A stretch of DNA of 64,000 bases from positions 10,312,501 to 10,376,500 of the forward strand of contig BSBM01000608.1 of NCBI GenBank assembly GCA_027924585.1, in the 5' to 3' direction. Of this stretch, positions 36,775 through 49,471 are shown one piece after another; position 1 is the stretch's first letter, and every line of letters begins with the position of its first letter. The DNA comes from Larix kaempferi (taxonomy: Eukaryota; Streptophyta; Pinopsida; Pinales; Pinaceae). Made by a program: the position numbers and the translations under genes. Under the pieces are notes generated by a model. It was not told where the DNA came from. It did not search any database and saw only the letters and a list, made by a program, of their open reading frames with translations.

Positions 36775-37060
36775 AAACCCCCTCTCTTTTTATGTGCCCA
36801 AATCTATGTTGAGGTAGACCTAGAAAAGGGCATTCTATAAGCCATTAACCTCTCTATGGACGGTTAGACTCATCTCCAAAAGTTGGACTATGAGCAACTT
36901 CCCCTCAAGTGCAAGATCTATCACAAGTATGGACATTTCACCCAAAACTATCCCAAATCTAAGACTATGGGTCCTAAAAATGGAATGGAAGAAGGTTGGA
37001 AAGAACTCTCCAAGAAGGGGAGAAATTCAGTACTACCTCCCTAATCGGTAGTGTTACCTC
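36775..37060 (+). pseudogene. LINE ORF1 relic, right half, with degenerate zinc knuckle
   Basis: Continuation of 29075-29641. After removing the copia element and one AAACC, the same frame reads on: PLFLCAQ, VEVDLEKGI, a TAA, AINLSMDG, a TAG, THLQKLDYEQLPLKCK, then YHKYGHFTQNY. The last part is the CCHC knuckle of plant LINE ORF1, with two of its cysteines changed to Tyr. A Lys-rich tail follows to about 37040. The intervening stops show it was dead or decayed afterwards. Confidence 0.7.
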
Positions 37061-37750
37061 AAAACTAGCATTCTTCCGTGATCGAAAAATAAGTATACCC
37101 AATTTAGATGTGTGGACCCAAATCTAATGTGTGTACCCAACTGTGATATGCAGACCTAGTGCTATGATTGTCAACTATTCAAGAAAGTACACCCACTCTC
37201 ACCTCAATGTAACCCTCTTCCTTTTTATATCCTACTCCTTGGGCCATGGGAGGCTCCCCAAAACATGGTAAGGATAGTCCTATAATAACATGACAAAATT
37301 CAATTATATCCCTACAAAACCTTCCCACCGTTAGTAGACCAATTCCTAATTGATTCAATGAAATGTGTCTATGATTAATCTTTAACTTTGGAAGGATAGG
37401 AGCACTTATGAAAATGTAACTCACCACTATATAATTTTCTGTAGTAAAAATAGGCAATAAAAAAATGAAGACATCTCCCAAACCCACTATCCAAAACAAG
37501 CAAAATTTTACCTCTCAATGATCAATAGTGAGGGGCGCACCTATTCCCCCTAGGGCACACTTGTTTGGGTGGATAGAAGGTATGATTTAGCATTGATTCA
37601 CTCGATAGGTCTTCAACTTACCATAATCAAACCAAATCAGAAAATTCCTTAGCCTTAAATCCCCCTAGGGTCCTACTGAGCGACCTTGGATTTTACCCAA
37701 ATTTCCCATTTTGTTGTATTTTTATGATATATTTCAAAGTATGAAATATA
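37061..37750. other. No recognised gene, probable rest of the LINE relic
   Basis: Continues from the ORF1 relic without clear motifs. The frame at 37179-37499 (minus) is not supported by any family feature. Confidence 0.3.
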
Positions 37751-37754
37751 CTAA

Positions 37755-38190
37755 TGTGCATAGATTTTCCTTCAAGAGTAGCGTCTATTTAAACCACATT
37801 TTTCGACCCCTTCGCCAATGCCCATTCCTCCCAACTCTGAAGGGCCACAAATTCATACCCTGTTTATCCGACATCTTTAAAGAACATACATCCAAATTTT
37901 CCACCAAAGATAAGGTTTCATTTAAAAAATATATTATTACCAAGCCATGTTGCCATGTTGCCCTATCCTCATTCTCACCTCGTAATTTTGTGGGCCATGT
38001 TGCCCTATCCTCATTCTGACCTCGTAATCTAAGCTGCTTTCACATCATTTTCAAACTAATTTCAATTAAATGCTAAATGCATTAAGAGTAGTTAGATGCA
38101 TTTTCAATTAAATGAGAGTAGTTAGATGCATCCATCAAATTTTAATGCATTTTCAATTAAATAAGAGTAGTTAGATGCATCCATCCATTG
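37755..38190 (-). repeat. Orphan copy of the cystatin promoter region
   Basis: 37755-37935 matches 28345-28510: TGTGCAT, TTTTCCTTC.AGAGTAGCG, TCTATTTAAACCACATTTTT, CGACCCC, CCCATTCCTCCCAACTC and GGGCCACAAATTCATACC are all in the same order. The match starts at the position of the cystatin ATG and runs upstream only; no exon lies to its left. Farther out, GAGTAGTTAGATGCAT occurs three times (about 38086-38181), matching the AGTAGTTAGGTGCAT blocks upstream of the gene. This is a direct duplication about 9.4 kb away that lost or never had the coding part. Confidence 0.8.
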
Positions 38191-41100
38191 TTGAAATTTG
38201 ATCGATAAATGGTTGTAATTTGCTATTTTACAAGTCAACCATTTCATAAAATTAAACATCATTAATGTTTAAAGTGTATTTGTATTTTTACACATTATTA
38301 ATATATATCCCTTTATATATATATATATATATCCATCCTTAAGCATGATAAGTCCATACCTTGATTTTTACGTCATAGTCGAGCGATCTACCTTGATTTT
38401 TAAATGATCCTAATTTCATTTGATTTGAAGCTTCATGGTGGTCGAAGCTACATGCCCTCCATCTCTTCTTGGTGCCACGATCTTACAAAGCATTGCTAAG
38501 GGTTTTTATCTCGATACTATTATTCATCTCTTTCTTCTCACACTACTTATTGAATGTGCATTGATTCACTTATTGAATGTGTATTGATTCGCTTATTCAA
38601 CACATACTGGATATTTTGGTTTATGTTGCATTGGTCGACCCTTGACTTATCCAACTCGGAAAGGCTTATGTATGTACATGGAGAGGTCATGCTTGGGTCT
38701 ACTTAGCCATTTTTCGTTGGCCTGGGAGACCAATGAAGGCTGGCATGCAACGCCAGAATTGGATTACAACTATAATCATGCAAATCATTACCATTGTATA
38801 TTACATCGTTTAGGCATTTCCAACTAAGAACAGTCTATCCCTTATACTTTGATTCATTTTCAGTTAGTGAGAAATTGTTCAAGGGAGATACAAATTCATA
38901 TCAGCAAAATATGCAATTGTTCTACTTCATTTATGTTATCGAATTGCATTTTTGATGAATTACATGATATTGTATCATATGAACAATATATAATGTAAGA
39001 TGGTGTTGCTTTTCTAATATTAAAGATCTTTAGCAATCATGTAGTGCATTTTGGAAAGAAAATATTGCATACCTTGGGCTAATCTCTATTTCTAGTGAAG
39101 AGAAATTATTCAATAAATTATCACTCCTATTGCATTGTTGGTCAAAATAAAATGAATCATCTTTTGTGTAACAACACAAATTAAGCTAAGTCAAAGATCG
39201 ATAGTGCTTTTGTAAAAACTACGCCATATTCCTATTTGGAAAGGGACGATACATAAGGAGAACAATTTTGCAACCATGATTATGAGGAAAGTAGTGCATT
39301 TATCAATTTTAGGCATTAGGAAAATACCATTTTGCTACTAGTGTGTAAGCCAAAGTATCAAGGTATTGATGGGATGCTTCATTGTCGAATTTGAACCACC
39401 AATGAGAACCTCCCCATTGAAACAATTTCTAGAAGATGTCCATTCCATTCCAGCCGTTGTCGTGACCCTTTCTTTCCCAAGATGAATTCATTCCTTCTCC
39501 CTCCACTAAACCTTCTTCCTACCAAACAAATCCCACACGTGAAGGCCGAGAGCAGGAGCAAACTTGGAGGTAGTGATTCCAAAATGCAGCACTTGAGTCG
39601 AAATGTGCCAAGATGGCGAGTTAAATGAATGGGTAGAGGACGTTGAGGGGAAAGGGATTAAAATTATTTTCCATGCCAAATCTATCCAGTACTTCCAAGC
39701 ATTCCTTTCCTCATGAGGAGTTCAAGGCTCTTTTCTTAGATTTGTGTTCATGAGAGATAACAATGCTCCAACTCTCCCTCCATTTATTCTATCTCACCTT
39801 GGAGTAAGCATGCGCCATGGTTTTCCATTTGATCTTCTTTATTATTATGTTGTCTAAGGACATGGCGATATGAGATATAAGGGAAGGTGGAAGGCCTTAT
39901 CAAGGGAATTCACCCACTTTAAGACTTTACCAAAGGAAGTGCTCTCTAAAGTTTTGTCTCTGTTCATTACACCATAGATCAAAATCTTCTCGTTTGAATC
40001 TTATTCTCCATGTGTGGTCTAGCCCAAGTTTGTTGAGAGACCATCTGAGAGTGATCGATGTTCCTTAATATACTCACTAAGCCACACTTTTTCTTGAGTT
40101 TCCAATCTGCCCATTTGGATTTTCTTTATTCATCGGGCTTTGATTAGTTCTGCTACAAGACTTCTACCGTTGGAAACAATTTTTCTTATGGAGTATCTTT
40201 CTCTAGAAAATATTATTTTGTTTATGGCAATCCATATTTTCTAGCATAGATATTTCGGCATCATTTTCCAAGCTCATTTTCGAATATTCTTCCCAACCAG
40301 ACATCATGAGTAAGCTCATTTCCAGGAGACAAAAATCTCGTGCCATGAGCTTGGGATTTGTCAAACATCATTGAGATCATAAAAATATTAAAATTAGAAT
40401 TGCATGATTTAGTCTCGGAGATAAATATTTGATTACTAGTAGGATCATCCAAGTATTACTAGTAGAGAAAACTATAACTGATAACCATCAAATCTTTACG
40501 TATGTGTTCATCCATGCAACATTTGTCCAAACTAGTCAAGTGAGTTAGGCAACATTTGTCTAAACTAGTCAAAGTGAAAGTTTGCTTGGATGCTATAAGT
40601 GAAATCGTAGTAAACTCTATCAAAAATTTGTATTATCGAATATAAAATTAAATGTTTCCACACTAATTGAAATGTACAAAACACTATTGGATCTACACAA
40701 TAGATAAAGTGAAATGTACAAAACACTAATTGATCTACACAACTTCTAGTCATAAGATAAATCACCTTTAGTTTCAGTTTTTTAGTATATAGCATAAATC
40801 TAAGGATTATCTTGGGACTATTTACAAAATAAAAATAAGCTTCAAATCTCTAAAGTTATAGAATATGATACAACCAAAGGAAAAAAAAAAGATATTCAAA
40901 CCTATAACCAAATACAATCACCCAAGTGACTAAGGCTGCATAACCAAATGTCGATGTCTAATGTTTCCGAAAAAAATAAACTTACAACTCGAGATCAATG
41001 TTTGAACTTTGTATAAGATCACAATTCCTCATATGTTGTAGAAATTCCTCCTTCTTATTCATAAAATTAGGGGAAAATTTACATAAATATAGATTCACGC

Positions 41101-42290
41101 GATTATTGTATTCAACATGTAATGTTGTCTCCCCATTTGCAGAGAACCCGAGTGCTCACTTCCTGCAGTAGTGCAGTGACATCAAACTGTGAAGTTTCAA
41201 TAGATGGCATACTCGGCATTGTATTCAACTACGAATATCCATGCACCAAGAGTGACATACGCTTCTTGCCCAATTAATTACATATTTAACTTTGTATCTA
41301 TGTACTGAGGACATAGTGGCCTCTATGACATTGTACAACACTGCAAATCTTGCACATATACACGGACATTAAAAAATCAATCCCAATTATTTTTCTAATC
41401 TAATCCTATGCCACCCTAAAGGCTTTCGCCATATTTGTAGCTCCTGTCAATGTTAGCAAACTCCATTATTGTTCAATGGCCTTCAAACTGCTACTCGCCA
41501 TTTAGCCTTTCAAGTTGGTACACGGAAAAGATACAACATCAAATATAGTTCAAACGTAAATACAACATGTAGAGTTCAGTGGAACAGCAAGCATATACCA
41601 TTTCTATTGAAATCCAAACTACTCGGCATTCGGGCTTTCAACCCTAAAGGCGGGGAATATGCAGCTTTGCTGCTAAATCTTGTCCACACACGATACATTC
41701 CATATAAAAATGATATTATTTGATGCATACTTATTCACACTTTATTCACCTGATGTTGAAGATATGATCAAAACATATAGAGCATAGTAGATTCTAGCGA
41801 CACAAACAGAGAAAATCAATGGGATAATTGATTATGTTATGTTTTAATTGTTTATTGTTGTGCTTGTCAATGGTAAGGTCATGACCTTCAAGTAAGGTCT
41901 ACCTCTTCATGTAAGGTCTATCAATGACTTCACTATAAATTATAATTGCATTTAACATGATTTTTGTTGGCATTTATTAAAGGAAAAAACGAAGAAGCCA
42001 CAACTATGTTTGTCTTTTTATTTTTCATACTTCTTTTTTAAAAATGCATAATATTCCATTTATATTGATAAAATCAAAAGGTCTAAGTTTTATTATGTAT
42101 TTTTTACAAAATTGAAATATGGTGATGCCCAGCATAAAACTAGAAAAAAAGTGTTTATAAGAAAATATTTAACTCCATATACATGTATTTTCATAACAAA
42201 ATAGTACCACATGGCTTATTTCTATTTATTGATCCAAAAAAGAAACTGTGTCCTCATAAAATAAACACAGCATGTGTCCCTTTTGTAATT
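38191..42290. other. No recognised gene; two short tandem duplications
   Basis: Mostly AT-rich with worn, unplaced sequence. 40516-40575 is a 33-bp tandem pair (GCAACATTTGTC.AAACTAG) and 40669-40741 a 42-bp tandem pair (GAAATGTACAAAACACTA). The minus-strand text at 39370-40240 is GC-richer and may be an old mobile element. The frame at 41469-41723 is unsupported. Confidence 0.35.
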
Positions 42291-42299
42291 AACCAAGAT

Positions 42300-42780
42300 G
42301 TGGTCATGGATCAAATTATGTAAGTGTTTCATTCTCCATTTCCCATTGATGCCATGTGCCCTCACCAACCTTTAGATTTGTCTTTGACAATTGGCTATCC
42401 AATTGGTTTCTTTCTCTATAAATGTGCTCAAAGTTTAATTCCTAGAATATGCCTGCTAGTTTGTGTATTTCTTCATAAATGGGCATGAGCAGTATATTCC
42501 TTGGGGTCCTCGTCAGTCTCATTCAATCAAAAACTAATTTAGAATCCCCAAATACCTGTAATTTTTTAACTCCCTTCATAATGGCCAAACCCAGTGACAA
42601 CTTTAGTGCCATTAACTCTGTTTTATTATTTGAACTAACACCCAAACTTGCTAAAAACTTGATCCAATGTGAATCTAAAAAATATAGTATACATCTCGCC
42701 CCTCCTTGAGCTGGGTACCCTAAGAAGCACCATCAAAATATAACCAACAACTTGATATGTCAATTATCTCTTCCACTATC
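42300..42780 (-). pseudogene. RNase H fragment of a LINE-type element
   Basis: On the minus strand: CWLYFDGAS (about 42725), then, with a shift, SNNKTELMALKLSLGLAI (in parts, about 42600-42650) and KKLQVFGDSKLV (about 42550-42585), a TGA, then PIYEEI. This is the order of the RNase H domain at the end of many plant LINE ORF2 proteins: the DGAS aspartate, the NNxAEL glutamate, here NNKTEL, and the GDSxLV aspartate. It is an isolated, decayed fragment of a different copy from the LINE at 46290. Confidence 0.65.
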
Positions 42781-43235
42781 CTCCTTTCCTTTTGGTTCAC
42801 TTCACCTTGGGGAAAATATCTAAGAATAGCAAGTCCTTTTGCTGCATACATAAAAACATATATAACAATGTCCTTAAAAAAACTGTCCTTAAAAAAACTG
42901 AACTGAATACCACAAACATGCGGAAAAAAAAAGATCTCTTCTCTTTCCTTTTGCATTTATTTATTATATAAATTTATATGAAATGGGTTACGTGGAAAAA
43001 GGATCTATCTAATAGTCCACTTACATCCACATTATTTACCACCACATATTCATCTTTACTCTCAATTAGTTTTTAAAAATATCCAAAACTAAAATAAGTA
43101 TAAACTCGTGTACTAATTTTATTATTATTTTCTTATATTATAATGATTTTTTTTCACGGATAGGGTGAGAACGGTGTCGAGCATTGCCGCAACACGAGGC
43201 CAAGGGAATAAGTTCCAAGTGTTTAGGACACACGA

Positions 43236-43275
43236 CATGACACAGGGACACTAGCCATGACACAGGGACACTAGC
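43236..43275. repeat. 20-bp tandem pair
   Basis: CATGACACAGGGACACTAGC occurs twice in direct succession. Confidence 0.9.
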
Positions 43276-43462
43276 CATTTAACTATGATTTTCTTGCCAT
43301 GAAAGGGGGATATTATTGCTTGCAGGAGCTAATGGAGCTCGGAAGGCTTGAGTGGGAATTCATCACCATGGAGAAGACTGGTCCTAGGCACACTGGTGAT
43401 AACTACAACCCTCTATATTTCAGGGAAGAATCGATCTAAGTGTATTCACTCAGTTTGTGAGG

Positions 43463-43487
43463 TGGGGATGGGGATGGGGATGGGGAG
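43463..43487 (+). repeat. (GGGGAT)4 minisatellite
   Basis: Four units of TGGGGA. Four runs of four G on one strand could form a G-quadruplex. Two similar GGGGATTCCATCCCTAATTT blocks follow at about 43515 and 43547. Confidence 0.85.
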
Positions 43488-44536
43488 ACCCTGTTTAAAA
43501 ACTTCTCTAGGTTGGGGGATTCCATCCCTAATTTACACCCCCATTTGGGGATTCCATCCCTAATTTCATGTAACAAAAACCTTTTTTAACTTTTAATCTA
43601 AAATTCAAATTTTTTTTTAATAATCACATAAAACTATAACTTAATCTATAAAACAAAAAATATATTTTTTATGCATTGACGCAACCTCTTAACAAAAAAA
43701 TCTCTAAATATGATATTGACACAAAGTGGGGATCGATGTGATTATGAGGCTCTTATTTGCTTACGGATTTTATTTTAAATTAATATAGATTTATTTTAAA
43801 TCCAAATTTATAAAATATTGAAAGAGATCAAGTTACTTTAAGCTTAAATTTATTTTATTATTTAATTTGATCCTTCTAAAAATTTATTGCACCACTTTTT
43901 ATAGCATAGTACGAGGGAGAAGTATAGAGGGATCCAATTTCTGGAGGTGTAAATATTTTTCAAGATTGACCTATGTTGGTTTTAATTTTTTTTATTTTAT
44001 GAGCTGACATCAATTTTTTTAATTACTTTTTATTTTTTGATAACGTGAAGTCACAACGTACCCAGATGTAGGTGACGCAAGGGAAACAACCAGGAATGGA
44101 GGAGATGGTACACTTGTCCTTCCCTCTTTCACCTCCCCCATGCAATTAATATGTCGCATGGAGGGCATGACTGAAAGGAATTCAAGCATGAGGTTAGAGG
44201 ATTACATTGAATCGAGGCTTTGTATGAGCTTGGTCCTAGAGGAAAGGAAATATTAGGAAATGATGGCAGGTATTATGACCAAGCGTGAGCCAAAAGCATG
44301 GGGGATTTTGTTGTATCTATGGTAATTGATCATACTAGATTGACGATGGGAAAGATAAGCACCGGACATGATGACCCACAATGTCCATTTCGCAACTAGG
44401 ACATTCTTAACCAACATCCGACAACATATGTGACATATGAGGGAAACCGTCTAAATAATTAGGAAGGAAAGGCTTGTCAAAGTGGGTAGTTGAAAGCTCA
44501 GATCTAGGAAGGTGAAGGGATTGCTCCCATTACTAT

Positions 44537-45061
44537 TTGAATCATGGTGTAGCCGATGAAAAAAGAAGGGTCGAGAAACGATCATCCCATATGCCTTGTG
44601 TTGAGAGAGAAGTGGGAGAGTTGAAACAAGAGTTTTACAGGGAGGTCTCAAGGGTAGCCAAGCAATATCTAGAGTGGATGAAGAAAGAAATTGATAGGTT
44701 GAAGGATGAGTCGGAGGATGACGAATCCCAAATGGAATGGTTTGTGAAAATCATGGATGTAGGTCTATCTCCCTCAAGGGCAATAAAGCATGGTAAAATT
44801 ACTCTCCTATAATGGAAGATGAAGATATTGTTGGGGATGGTGTTGGCGAAGGCTATAGGTAGAGAGGTGAGTGCTCAGGACTTGGTTGTGAAATATTCTT
44901 CTTGGATTAGGAACCAAATTCAGAGGATCCAATCTACGCTCACTAGCATCGTGGACTCCATCAAGGAGTTGGCCAAGAGAATCAACATGTTGGCTCAGGC
45001 TACCATGGGAAAGGTGTTTGGTCCCAAGCCTAAGGAGGGATCATCCAGCATCCAACACTAG
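44537..45061 (+). pseudogene. Unidentified coiled-coil ORF pair, likely one broken frame
   Basis: Two adjacent plus-strand frames, 44537-44812 (91 codons) and 44819-45061 (80 codons). Both are helical and charged: EVGELKQEFYREVSRVAKQ, MKKEIDRLKDESEDDES, then IQRIQSTLTSIVDSIKELAKRI. The pattern suggests a long coiled coil, as in ORF1/gag-like or structural proteins. Related-looking text continues upstream to about 44040 with stops. A T-rich tail with TTTAATATAATGTAAATA ends it near 45400, similar in style to 11690. I do not recognise the family; a worn retroelement is the likeliest reading. Confidence 0.35.
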
Positions 45062-45419
45062 GAACTTGCTACACACGTAGTAACCATATTCGATTACTCT
45101 TATTTTTCAAGGTGGCTTCTCTTATGTATTTAATTTAACTTGTTTTACACTGTTCTTGGCTATTAGCAGCTAAGGAAGGATTGTCACATTCTAGTTTTAG
45201 TATTGTTTTGAGTCTGGTTAGAATCTGTATTGAAACTGGATACAATTAGTTTTAAGACTCTGCTGTTAGGTAGGCCGGGTTTCCCATTGGGATGGATTTG
45301 TGTAAAACTCTTGATACTTGGTTTTGTACATGGTGGACAGATGGTTGATAGTTGTATTTCTTCTTTGATTGTTTAATATAATGTAAATATAGTTTTAAAA
45401 AAACAAAAATGTTAAGTTA

Positions 45420-46285
45420 AAATGTAACGTGACATCATCACATATTCCCCATACTCGACAATATAACACCTCGCTATTGTGGTGCAATTATCTATTTTTA
45501 CTATTGATAAATCAATATGGCTTTCAATGAGTACAAGTTTGGCTATGCCCAATTAATTACTTGATATAGATATGATGAAATTTATCTCTACCTCTATGCA
45601 ATTTACATGTTTTTTTTTTTATAATTGTAGTGGCTTTCATGTTTTATCACTCGTGTTGTAAACCAATCTTAAAATGGATTTACACTAATACTTTAAGAAA
45701 TTCGATCCATTTTCATATTTAATAAATCTATATTTAAGATAGATTTATATTAATTTATTTTTTCAAATATTACCACATACATTATTATATGACAACATCT
45801 ATATCATAATAAATTATAAAACACCTCAATACGACAAATATAAATATGCAATCACCAAAAAAAAATATTAAAATACAATTATAAAAATATATATATTAAA
45901 ATAAAATTATAAAAAATATTAATTTAAGAATTCACATTAAAAAATGCATTGGATATAAAAGAACACACACACCTTATAACATGAAAGGCTAATAGCATAC
46001 CATCATCTCCATTTTTTAAAATCCCAATAATAAAATCACAACTATATAACAAACTAATGCAACAAGAAATATTTGAGTAAATTAATTTCGATTTGTTTTG
46101 CTTAACTTTTAATCACTTAGATTTAGATTTTATGTAAAAAGTTTATAATTTTACACATTTATATTTTATATGGTATTTAATCATTTAAGTTTGATTCAAT
46201 CTCGTATTTAAACATAGTTATTTAAGTTTTATTAAATCTCATATTTAAACCAAGTCAATTAGAGATGTATGTAGTTTATGTTAGT
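45420..46285. other. AT-rich spacer, no gene recognised
   Basis: Long A and T runs, no supported frame. Confidence 0.4.
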
Positions 46286-46316
46286 CCCGGTCAAGGTTTC
46301 CTTAATGTGGATTTGT

Positions 46317-47390
46317 TCTTTGAATTGTAGAGGGATGGCTAAACCCTAAAAAAACTAGCTATATGTAGGCTGATTTTAACTAATAAACATGGTGTAATTT
46401 TCTTCCAAGAAATTATGACGGAAGGTGAGAAACTTATATCTAACCTTAAAAAAGTCTTTTCAGATTGGAATTTCATTTTTCTTGATGCTAGAGGATGTTT
46501 CAGAGGACTTATTACAGGTTGGAAAGAGGGGGTTTGGACCATGAAGAACACTTGGGCTATGGACTCGGTTTTGGGAACATAATTAACATCAATTCAAACA
46601 GGTAAAGAGTTCTTGTTTGTAAATTTTTATGGACCCTATGTCAACTGAGTCCCTTTCTGGGACACTTTTCTATCTAAAAAGTTGTTAGAACACCAATCTC
46701 TGATCTTAGGAGGGGATTTAAACTCCTCACTGGGCCACTCTAAGGTATGGGGGGCGCATGCAACAAAATATGTGTTGTCCGATTACTTTCTACAAAAACT
46801 TGATACATAAGGCCTCCTAGACATAGAGTTTGCTAAGCCTTTTCCAACTTGGAGCAATATACGTGTTGGAATTGATAGGGTATCCAAGAGAATAGATAGA
46901 TTCTTAATTGGTGAGAAACTCATCGAATTGTCTTTCAGGTTCAGATAGTGGTTGGGTACTGGTGGAGATTCCGACCACCATCTGATTTTTCTTGACCTTG
47001 ATGATATAGGGTATTCTCCTCCAACACCGTTTAAACTCAACCCTCTTTGGCTCGAAAATCCGGAGTTATTACAGATACTCAAATCTATTTGGGTACCTTA
47101 CAACGTAACAACCAAGGAGTCATCTCCTTTACAGTTCCTCAAAAATCTTAAAGTTATAAAATCTTCTACTTTGGATTGGTCGAAAAAATAAGGGTCGATA
47201 AGGATAAAGTACTAAAAGAAGTTGAAGATAAACTGAGATCATGGAGCGGGGAGGACTTTATGGGATTATCTTCTGGCATATGTAAAGAAAAAATTCTGAA
47301 TTGGGAAAATAGAAGAAGAGAATTGATCCTAATACAAGAATACGAATGGAGAATCAAAACTTGCCAAAGGAGATGAGAATACTAAGTTTT
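46317..47390 (+). pseudogene. LINE endonuclease domain and linker, with stops
   Basis: Apurinic-type endonuclease/exonuclease/phosphatase fold. Visible motifs: LNCRGMAKP at the start (the N-terminal WNxRG motif with W lost), TNKHGVIFFQEI (catalytic Glu), FVNFYGPY, LGGDLNSSLG (the GDxN motif), RIDRFLIG and SDHHLI (the catalytic SDH). Stops interrupt it at several places, including one between VNFYGPYVN and VPFW. The linker (47041-47390) is Lys/Glu-rich. Confidence 0.75.
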
Positions 47391-47629
47391 TCCATCACTT
47401 GGCCAATCACAGGAAATGTATAAATTCGATCCGAAATATAGCAACAGAGGATGCAGAAGCAAGAAAATTTGAAGACTTAGCATCAGCTGAAGTAAAGTTT
47501 TTCAACACACTTTTTAAATCTCCTGATGAATATAATATAGCAGATATAGTGAAAGTAGCTCGTCTCTTTCCCACTGTGGTAAAGGAGGAAGACAATATTA
47601 ATTTAATGTAGGACATTACAAGTTGTGAA

Positions 47630-48965
47630 CTTGAGGAAACCCTTAATTGACTAAAAAAGGAAAAAATCCCAGGACCTGATGGCTTTTCGATGGATTTTTA
47701 CATATCCTTATATGATATTGTAGGTGAATACCTCTTAAGGGTGGTAGAAGACTCGAGGAAAAATGGTAAAGTGCCAGCAACCTTTAACACTACTTTTATC
47801 GCTCTAATACCAAAGTCTGACAACCCTTCCAGTTTTGATCATTTCCGTCCCTTCTCTCTATGTAACTCCATATATAAGATCATAGAAAAAATTATTGGAC
47901 AAAGAATCAAACCTTTCCTTTCCGAAAGGATCTCTCAAGAACAATTCGGGTTCCTACCGAACATACGGATTCACAAAGCAATGGGAATATCTTACGTAGG
48001 TTTTCATATGATCAAGACCAAAAATATCAAATCGGTGTTCGTCAAAATTGATTTAGAGAAGGCATATCACAAGGTCAATTGGATTTTCCTAAGAATGATT
48101 CTTACCCAATTAGGTTTTGGAGGATCCTTTATTAAATGGATCATGGCTAGTATCACATTGGTTTCTTTCGCTGTCATAGTGAATGGTGCAACTTCTTCCT
48201 TTTTCAAGCCAAGCAGAGGAGTAAGACAAGAATTTCCTCTTGCTCCATTATTATTCCTCCTTATAGCAGATGGACTCAACATAATTTTAAGATATGCAAA
48301 ATCTCAGGGTCAGTTCAATGGCATTCTTATTGGAGGTTCATGCATACTTTCACACATACTGTTCGTGGATGACATCGTAATTTTCTTGAAAGGAATGGTG
48401 GAAGACTGGGAATACTTGTCAAAATCCTTAGACCTTTTCTGCATAGCAATAGGTATGCAAGTAAACTACCTAAAATCTTATCTCATAGGTGAAGGTATAA
48501 AGGATGGTGAATTGCTTATTCTGAAAAAGAATTTTTCCTTTTGGTGAACAAGTTTTGGATAATGGAATGAAGTATTTAGGATTCTATTTAAAACCTGTTG
48601 CTTATGTTAAAAGAGATTGGAACTGGTTGTTAGTCAAATGCGAAAAAAGAATTAGTAATTGGAGCTACGAATCGCTATCCAAAGCTGGAAGGATTGTTTT
48701 AGCAAAGACAGTTTTAGAAGCAACCCCAGTCTACTGGAGCACCATTTATTCTATACCAAAGGGGGATCTAATCGATGTTAGGAAGCTTATTTTTAACTTT
48801 ATCTGGTTCAAATCCTCTGAACATAGAAAGATGGTCTGGGTAAAATGGTGGGAACTTTCCTTACCTAAAAAACAAGGCGGTTGGGGTCTAAAATGTCCTC
48901 TTGTGTTTTCAAAGGCTTTAGCAGCAAAGTCTATTTGGAGGCTAATAACAGGTACAAGTCTCTAG
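47630..48965 (+). pseudogene. LINE reverse transcriptase
   Basis: Starts with KKEKIPGPDGFSMDFY (the GPDG motif), then the open frame 47690-48547 of 285 codons: IALIPKSDNP, FRPFSLCNSIYKII, QFGFLPN, VKIDLEKAYHKVNW (first catalytic Asp), GVRQEFPLAPLLFLL and LFVDDIVIF, where FVDD stands in place of FADD/YADD. The GxRQGxPLSP block reads GVRQEFPLAP, so a conserved Gly is Glu. After a one-codon stop at 48545 the thumb continues in 48555-48965 (YLGFYLKP, SNWSYESLSKAGRIVLAKTVL, WWELSLPKKQGGWGL). The catalytic residues are present, but breaks at both ends make it inactive. Confidence 0.85.
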
Positions 48966-49471
48966 CAGGAGATAGTTATACAAAAGTATATAAAACCTTT
49001 AATATTAAAGGAGTGGATATAGAGTAATAAAAAATCCATCCAGAATGTTTCGAACTCTTGGAAAGCAGCAATACAGTCTTTCAACGTCATAGGGAAGTAT
49101 CTCTTGTGGAAAATCGGGAATGGGAAGAGCTTAATAATCAGTGAAGAATCTTGAGTGACAAGTGGAGATCGTCATATACTACCTTTACATATGACATTTC
49201 AGTTAAGATTCAAGAGGATTTTTACTTTAAAACATATATCTAATCCCAGGAACACAACTCCTTTTGAACAACATTGGAATTCAGAAGACAGTTTAGGCTT
49301 CAGGGGAGAAGAGGATGAAATTTGGAAAGGATAAGTCAATCAGTTAAAATTTAATCATATACATCTTATTCCAGATGTTGATCAACTGATATGGAGCTAT
49401 GATCCACATGGAAAATACTCTCCCAAAATGGGATTTGAAAGTTTAGAGGAAGTGGATAATTCAGCTACAAT

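Larger units (their letters stand above)
42981..44140. other. AT-rich spacer apart from the short repeats
   Basis: No gene recognised. Short low-complexity runs and the repeats listed separately. Confidence 0.35.

Noticed and set aside
43463-43487. GGGGAT repeats as an interstitial telomere
   Set aside because: The plant telomere unit is TTTAGGG; only four unrelated 6-bp units are present.
44537-45061. Coiled-coil ORFs as ORF1 of the LINE at 46290
   Set aside because: More than 1.2 kb of AT-rich DNA and a separate T-rich tail lie between them, and no zinc knuckle or DUF4283 pattern is seen.
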